Part shown: piece by piece, positions 57,925 through 64,000 of the stretch
Position numbering within the stretch: position 1 is the first letter of the stretch
Layout: every line of letters starts with the position of its first letter
Assembly (NCBI GenBank): GCA_027625915.1
Contig: JANTQA010000047.1
Location: forward strand, 2,790,001 to 2,854,000
Direction of reading: 5' to 3'
Source of the DNA: Anaeramoeba flamelloides
Lineage: Eukaryota; Metamonada; Anaeramoebidae
Length of the DNA stretch: 64,000 nucleotides
Made by a program: the position numbers and the translations under genes
The notes under the pieces: model-generated
Seen by the model: the letters and a program-made list of their open reading frames with translations, nothing else
The model's database searches: none
What the model was told of the DNA's origin: nothing

Positions 57925-60900
57925 ATGAGTGGAACCAGTTTTGGAGTTTGTTTTTCTTTTTTTGTTTAATTTTTTTTTGTTTTGTTTTTCTTTAGTGTAC
58001 AAATTTTAAAACAAAATTAATTCCAAATTACAATTTAAAATCGTTTGTTACTTAAAATAATATGCTATTAATTTCGAATAAAACAGTTTTCAATTGAAGA
58101 AGGAACCCAAGAAGATCATGATTATTTTGATGACACTTCTTCAGAAACATCAAGTGATGATGATTTTGGAATGTTTGATGAATACGATGATGAAGATGAA
58201 GATGAAGATGATCTTCCCTTTCTAAGCAACATCTCAAATAATAATAGTAATGTTCTTCGTGGTTCAATGAATTTCAACCAAGAAGACAATTTTACCTCGA
58301 ACCAACAGAATTTGGAGTTCCCAGTTTGGGAAACTGGTGAAACAATAAACAAAACAAACCGTGAAAAATTAAATTCAACTATTGATGTGCTTGGTAAATT
58401 TTTGGATCTGAAAAACCCTTATCTTGTTCAGTCTGTATCTTCTTTTTTGTCTCACCAAGGTTTGAAAATTTTTCAGGTTCTTTTTTTACAAAGGGGATAT
58501 TTTTTTTAAATCTTTTCTTTTTGAAATGTTTTTTGCAATCAATTTTTTTTTGTTATTTACCTTTATTTACTTTTTGAATTAAAAACCTTTGTGTTTTCTA
58601 TTATTTGTCAAATCAATTAGTCCCATTTCAAGTGTTTCTGAATTTTGTCTCAAGGGTTCCTCTTGAAAAACTGGGAAATAATACTAAAAATGAAGAAGAA
58701 GAAGAAGAAAAAGAAAAATCTAATTTAAAAAAACCTTTTGAATTTTATACACCTCGCGAGTTGGATCTTGAATTAGCAGATTACGCTTCGAAATTAGATG
58801 AAACAGAAAATGTAAATGAAAAAGAAAAAGAAAATGAACAAGAAAAAGGAAATGAAAAGGATAAAACTGAAGAAGAAATAAAAATGGAGAAAGAAAAAGA
58901 AACAATAGCAATAAGAAGATCTTATAAAGTCACAGTTCTTTTATCAAAAAATACTACACCTACTACCAGATTATTAGAAACCCATTTTAATACAATTTGT
59001 AAGTCAATATTGATCTATTTTTTTTTTTTCCTTATTTTTTTTTTTTACAATTACAAAAATTTTAACAAAAAATAATAAAAAGTTTGTATTTTTATTTAAA
59101 TTGAATCACTTTTTCTTGCTCAATGGACAAAGTACTATTTCTAATTTCAAAATATCTCTTACAGAATATTGAAAAAACCTATTTATCGAAATTAAATTAT
59201 CGATTTGTTTTCTTTTTTTTTTTATTCACAAATAAACAATTTTAATTACAAACCTCAAGATCTGATCAAGTTATAAATTTAAAATTCTTCAATTAGATTG
59301 TATAAAACGAGGTTTTTAAAGAAAATTGCCAAATCATGTGGTAAAGCCCTTTTCAAAAAGTTTAACAAAAAAAGTTTTAAAATGGATCCATAAAACAGTT
59401 TAACGAACTTCAATAGACCTATTTCCAGTTCTTTATTCACAAACTTTTTTGTCCACACTTTTTTAAATGGGTTGTGTCACCTAAAAATTTATTTTAAAGC
59501 GCTAATACTAGTATAAAAGCAAAAAATGTCCATTTTTTTTAAAAAATATCCTTTTTGGAATATTTTCAAGTTATAGTTTTGAACAAAGTATTTGGCGAGG
59601 TTTGAATTGTAATCATTTTTACATTTCAGGCAACCTTTTGTTCTTGGGGTTTTTTGAAAAAGGAGATTGTGAAAAAAAATGATAAAAAAAAATGGACATT
59701 TTTTGCTCTTATACTGGGACTAGGGCTTTAAAAACAATTTTTTATTATTTAAAAACTATATTTCAAAAAAATCAAACCATTTTTTTAACAAAATTATAAA
59801 CATTTAATATTATTTCACAAGTTTAAATATGAAATATTGTACAAAATAGAGTTTTTACACTTATTTTTGAATTATTTTTATGAAACAATAGTTCAAAACA
59901 CATTTATACTGTTAAAAACAATAAATATTGATAGATCAAAAACTAAATTCCAAATAAAAAATTCAAAAAATTGTGAAACAATCTTAATCGAGAACATATT
60001 TTATAATTAAATTAAAAAAATTGTCAAAAATAATTATGATTTGATCAAAATACTGAATCATACTTTTCATCAACAAATTAATTTTATTTACAATGTTTCA
60101 TCATTAAAAACAAACCCCTTGTTTGACACAAAGTAATTATAAAAAAAAAAAAATCATGATAAAAAGTGAAAATAATCAAAATAAAACTAATAAAAAAATT
60201 AGCGTCTTTATTGGTTTGATTTGGAAACAATCACTTTGTGATGTTACGAGTTTAGCCCGGAAGAACGAGAAATATGATATTGTTCAAAGCAATACAAGAT
60301 TATATTGAGGAGTTTGAAGAACTACGACAATTAATATCCACTTAGAACTAGAACAATATCATTATTTTGAGTCTGGAAGGGGATCCAAAACAAAGAATTA
60401 TAACAAGTAATTTTTGAACAAATGAAACAATATGAGTTGCTATTTATTTTTTGAACCCGGGATCTAACTTGAACAAAGAATAAAAAAACAAACAATTGAA
60501 GCAAAACCAAAAAACTACTATGATATTTTTTATTAGGGCAAACAAGAGGAACTAAAAACTCCTCCCTTAAAAAATATAAAAAAAAAAATATATTATGCTA
60601 TTTTTTAACTCATACTTTGAAGAAATTGTTCTTCAAAGTATCTTTTTCCTTCCAACTAAATGATTGAAAACATTCAAATTAAATGTTAGATTGGTTTCAT
60701 AGATTGAGAACAAAACTTGGTTTAAATTCGACAGATACAAACCAGATCATCCGGCTTTTCAATAGCCTCTATTTCCCCTTTCATTCCACGTTTGTTAAGA
60801 AACATCCTCAAAGGCGATCAAACAAAAAATACCTAGATCTATTATGTGTTCTGAACAATGACTAATTTTGAACATTCCTCTAAAATTACTTGACTTGTTG

Positions 60901-63463
60901 TAAAAAAAAAATGTTATTTTTTTTACATTACATTTAAATTTGTTTTTTTCGCCTTTTGGAATTTATTAATAAATGGTTTCTTCTCTCCTTTTTCAAAAAA
61001 AAAGAACCATCAATTTTTATTTTTTAAAAATGAGAATATTTTTGCTTTGAAAATCTAGAAAAAAAAACAATGTTTGGATTTCGAAATTGTTTTTCAATAA
61101 AGAAATGGAATTAATTTCATTTGCAAACAGGACGCATTAAATTGATGAACTTTTTTTTTGAACTCTATTCGAACTAATAGTTTGGCTCTTTGAATCAAAT
61201 TATTTGTTTAAATAGATTAACAGTTGAGATGAGACATCTTTTGGGATTTATGAGATTTAAAATGTTGAAAAAAAAAATTAGTTAAAGTGTTCTAAAATAA
61301 CTTCTAATAACATTTTTAATGTTAAATGTACTAGTAAAACACAAATTATTTCACCCGATTAGAATTGAAAAAACGAAGATCATAAAATTTCTCAAATTTG
61401 CCTAATACCACAATTATTTCCCAAAATCTTTACACGTGCAACTACAGTGCTATACTTAACTTTTTTGAGAGACAATCACTTTCTTACCTGTTTTGATCAA
61501 AATTTATTTACTTAAATTTTCTCAAATAAAATGTTTGAGTTTAAGGAAGTAAGTACATTTTTCAAATTTTGAGTGCCACCATTTATGTGAAACTGAATTC
61601 TTAAAATCATTTCTTTAACCAAAAATATTGATATTTTAATAAATACGGAAGTGGAATATATCCTAGCATAATATATTTACAAAAAACAACAAAAAAAATG
61701 AAAAGATTAAAAAACTGTTAAAATTAATTACACAAAAAAAAAAAATAAATAAAAATCATTTATTTCTTGATCTTATCCGTAACATTTTATACAATTACTT
61801 ATTCTTTATTTGGTTTTATTTTTAATTCTTCATGGAAAATACTTTTGTTTGTAAAATTTTTAAGAAACAGATTACTTTTTATTTCTAAAGAATTCCCAAA
61901 ATGAATTTTTAAAAATCCTATTTTCATTTAATTCATTTAATTCTTGATTGGGTTCAGAAAATAGGATATTTTTTAGAATTCCTCTTCAGAAATAAAGATT
62001 TATGGGATTAAATTCGTTTGATTTGATAATTATTTATTTTCCATTCAAATGAAAACTAAAAAAAATTCTGAATCTGATTGGAATTTTTGCTAATTTTTTC
62101 TTTTATTTTGGATTGAATCTTTTGTAACTGTTTTTTGATTCCGAGAATTCAACTCCTTTATTTTAATTTTTGAAATAGTATCCATTATTTTGGTTTTTTT
62201 TGATAAAAATATTTGAAAATTGAATTTTGAAAACAAATTTGTAAAAAAATGTTTTGTAAAATAATAATAAATAGTAATGGGGCGAGTAATTCAAGGGTAT
62301 AAATTGTTTAAATTCATCCTAATTAAGAATTTAAAGAAAAGCAATCTTCAAAAATAGGCTTTGGTCGATTTTTTTTTTTTTTTTCATTCATTGATTTCAA
62401 CAAATTTATTTGGAAAGGTGATCTACCGTATTTGATTCTTCTAAAAGAAAATATTTGTTTCAGATACACACCTTTTTGGGTCTATTTTTTTTTGGTTTAC
62501 TCCTTGATTATTTTCACTCATTCGTATAAACACATTTCGAGATCCAAAACAAAATAAATAAAACCAAAAATTTAATCAAAAAAAAAAAAAATGTTCCAAA
62601 AAATCGAAAAATGAAAGATTCAACGATGAATTACTTTGGGTTCGTTTTCTTTTCATAAATACAAACAGAGCAGTGAATGGTTTTTGGTTTCAAAGTTTCA
62701 ATATCTGATGGCACTCAAAAAATATTTTTCAGTAAAGTTCATAAAATTAAAATTTTTCAAAATGATAAAATGTAATTACTTCCTTAAATATATATATATA
62801 TAGCACTTTTATTATTTGGTTACAAACAAATTATAAATGGACAAAATTTTTTATTAATAAAGTGCTTTAATTTATATGAATTTTAATTTTTAATGATAAT
62901 TCGAGTTTCATTATTTTTTCAAAATAATCCCTTTTCAGGTTTTAAGTAATTTTTCATTGAGGTAATTTAAAGAACAATTCAATGAAATTTATGTATTTTT
63001 TTTTTTTTTGTACAATATTATCTGACAAAGTCTAAAAAATCTTTATTATAATTTTATATGATTTTCTTTTTATCATTATCTTTAAATCTTTATATATTAA
63101 TTATTGTAATTATTTATTTTTTTAAAAAAACAATAGGTAAGCAAGTATTTGAAACATTAAAACCATATTCAAAAGGGAGTTTCTTTCATTTTGAAAGTAT
63201 ATTTGATGTTTTATTGGCTTTTGATCCATTAAAAATGTATGAAACGATGATCGAAAATTCATTGGAATTATTCCATTATTTCACACATTATACATATAAT
63301 CAGTGTGTATCTAATTGTTTAATCAAATTAATTTCATGTACTATTCCAGAAAAAGAATTAGAAACAGATTTTTATAAATTGAAAGTTACATTATTCAAAG
63401 CTTTGGGGAGTAACGAATTTCATTTTATAAAAGGATTATTTTATCAAGTTAAAAATTCACAAG
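57925..63463 (+). CDS. Probable SAPS-domain protein (PP6 regulatory subunit), 3' incomplete
   Basis: Proposed exons 57925-57945, 58087-58459, 58621-58998 and 63137-63463 are all mutually in phase and give at least 366 residues. More exons should lie beyond the last donor (CAAG|GTAAAT), some past the window edge. Start MSGTSFG; then an acidic stretch (DEYDDEDEDEDDLPF); a helix pair YLVQSVSSFLSHQ-VPFQVFLNFVSRV similar to the first SAPS repeat; a Glu/Lys-rich loop; and a helical block QVFETLKPYSKGSFFHFESI, NSLELFHYFTHYTYNQCVSN, CLIKLISCTIPEKE. This matches SAPS spacing around LNPLLASFFSK and LLRLVSC. SAPS proteins scaffold Sit4/PP6 phosphatase. The match is by pattern and moderate; another helical-repeat protein is possible. 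The exon 1 choice is the least certain. Confidence 0.5.
59340..59470 (+). repeat. Dispersed repeat K, third copy
   Basis: AAAGCCCTTTTCAAAAAGTT, then AACAAAAAAAGTTTTAAAAT, then AACTTCAATAGACCTATTT, parallel to 51140-51240 in the RPC3 intron. Confidence 0.65.
59497..59732. mobile_element. About 235 bp fold-back element
   Basis: Arms AAAGCGCTAATACTAGTATA and AAAAAATGTCCATTTTTTTT at the left are mirrored by AAAAAAATGGACATTTTTTG and CTTATACTGGGACTAGGGCT at the right. The middle is unique. Its outermost TTTAAAG text may be the target or end. Confidence 0.75.
60535..60570 (+). mobile_element. LINE 3' end relic
   Basis: GGGCAAACAAGAGGAACTAAAAACTCCTCCCTTAAAAAAT-like text. The GAGGA/TCCTC stem, the CCTTA trailer and the A-rich tail equal those of the other LINE ends. 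Coding remains upstream are too decayed to align. Confidence 0.6.
61540..62787 (-). mobile_element. TIR DNA element C, copy 2 (about 1.25 kb, inverted)
   Basis: Reverse homologue of 4352-5587. Left end TTTAAGGAAGTAAGTACATT, right end its inverse AATGTAATTACTTCCTTAAA. Internal pairs include CACATTTCGAGATCCAAAAC with GGTTTTGGATCTCGAAATGT, and GAATTCAACTCCTTTATTTT with AAATAAAGGAGTTGAATTC. It is inserted in the long intron of the SAPS-like gene. Confidence 0.82.
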
Positions 63464-64000
63464 GTAAATATTCTATTCTATTTTACTTGATTTAATTTAA
63501 TTATACTCAAATACAAATTTGGAGTTAGTTATAGGCTTTTCTATTAAATATCTCGACGGAATTAGATTTAGAAGAAATAACAGTAAAATACACTGTTAAG
63601 GGGTGAATCATTTCGCTACAACAGTGTAAAATGTTAAAATACATTATTGGTGATATTCTGTAATTACCTCCATTTGTATAAGCCAAATGTTAAAAAATTA
63701 TGGTATATTTAGAAAACCAGAAAGGAAAATTTTTCGAGTGAAATCAATTTTTTTCTCTCCATTTTTTATTCTGAAAAAGAAAATCATTTAAATTCATATT
63801 ATTTATTACAATATAAAAAGTTTTTAACCTTTTCGTGACTATTTTCATTACTATTATTACAACATAATTAGTCTTTATTGCAAGGAATATTAATGAAAAG
63901 ATTTTTTTTCTTTTTTGAGATAATTCTTTTAGTTAACCAAAAAAAAATGATTTATTCGACATATTGAAAAATATTTATATTATTATAAGAGGAATAATAG
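63464..64000. other. Intron or flank at the right window edge
   Basis: Follows the last donor of the SAPS-like gene. A GTTATAG|GC acceptor near 63531 opens only a short in-phase frame that stops at about 63598, so the next exon was not located. Confidence 0.4.

Larger units (their letters stand above)
58999..63136 (+). other. Long intron of the SAPS-like gene (4.1 kb)
   Basis: Donor ATTT|GTAAGT and acceptor AACAATAG|GT give a TGT codon across the junction. It contains repeat K (59340-59470), a 230 bp fold-back, a LINE 3' end and DNA element C copy 2. An undetected small exon could lie in it. Confidence 0.5.

Noticed and set aside
60123-60865. Two 60-codon frames with ordinary amino-acid composition (for example a 60681 frame with WFHRLRTKLGLN)
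   Set aside because: No family recognised, no phase-matched continuation found, and they lie in the long intron next to a LINE end; kept out as unsupported.

Overview
This is an extremely AT-rich, intron-bearing eukaryotic nuclear window from a protist. The standard code fits: TAA and TAG end the recognisable genes, and introns are GT-AG with T-rich 3' ends. Genes are sparse and separated by long A/T-rich stretches full of fold-back repeats and LINE debris. Lysine/glutamate-rich BTB-like proteins, a ferlin and a non-metazoan thioester protein suit a free-living amoeba-like protist. Anaeramoeba or another metamonad is my best guess, but it is an inference and not proven by the sequence.

Genes, left to right: (1) 6122-12439 (+), an alpha-2-macroglobulin-type thioester protein with an intact CxEQ motif. 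A ubiquitin-like array sits where the bait region would be, and it ends in a nearly perfect ubiquitin with K48 replaced by Met. (2) 16142-17926 (+), a lysine/glutamate-rich protein with two BTB/POZ-like segments. (3) About 25746-26166 (-), a small repeat protein broken by one frame change. (4) 31414-31484 (+), tRNA-Glu(UUC). (5) 36872-43842 (+), a two-exon ferlin with about seven C2 domains and a C-terminal membrane anchor. (6) 49517-55795 (+), RNA polymerase III subunit RPC3/POLR3C in about five exons, one intron being 3.9 kb. (7) 57925 to beyond 63463 (+), a probable SAPS-domain (PP6 regulatory subunit) gene that appears to run off the right edge, with a 4.1 kb intron.

Mobile and repeated DNA fills most of the rest. 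There are 5'-truncated or decayed copies of one non-LTR (LINE) family, whose 3' end carries a short GAGGA/TCCTC stem-loop. There are eight roughly 200 bp Tc1/mariner-like fold-back MITEs (TACAGTC...GACTGTA). Two 1.24 kb TIR elements lie in opposite orientation at 4.35-5.59 and 61.54-62.79 kb. Other fold-backs are 570, 520, 455 and 230 bp long. A carpet of roughly 100 bp hairpins with a GTCAAGTGCCTAG-type head clusters at 22.9-23.6, 32.6-34.1 and 51.4-52.0 kb, next to LINE remnants.

The annotated genes do not form an operon or an obvious pathway. The RPC3 gene and the tRNA belong to the same transcription system but are 18 kb apart. The most interesting locus is the ubiquitin-in-bait-region thioester protein. 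No signal peptide is visible, so it could be an intracellular protease or deubiquitinase trap; that role is a hypothesis.
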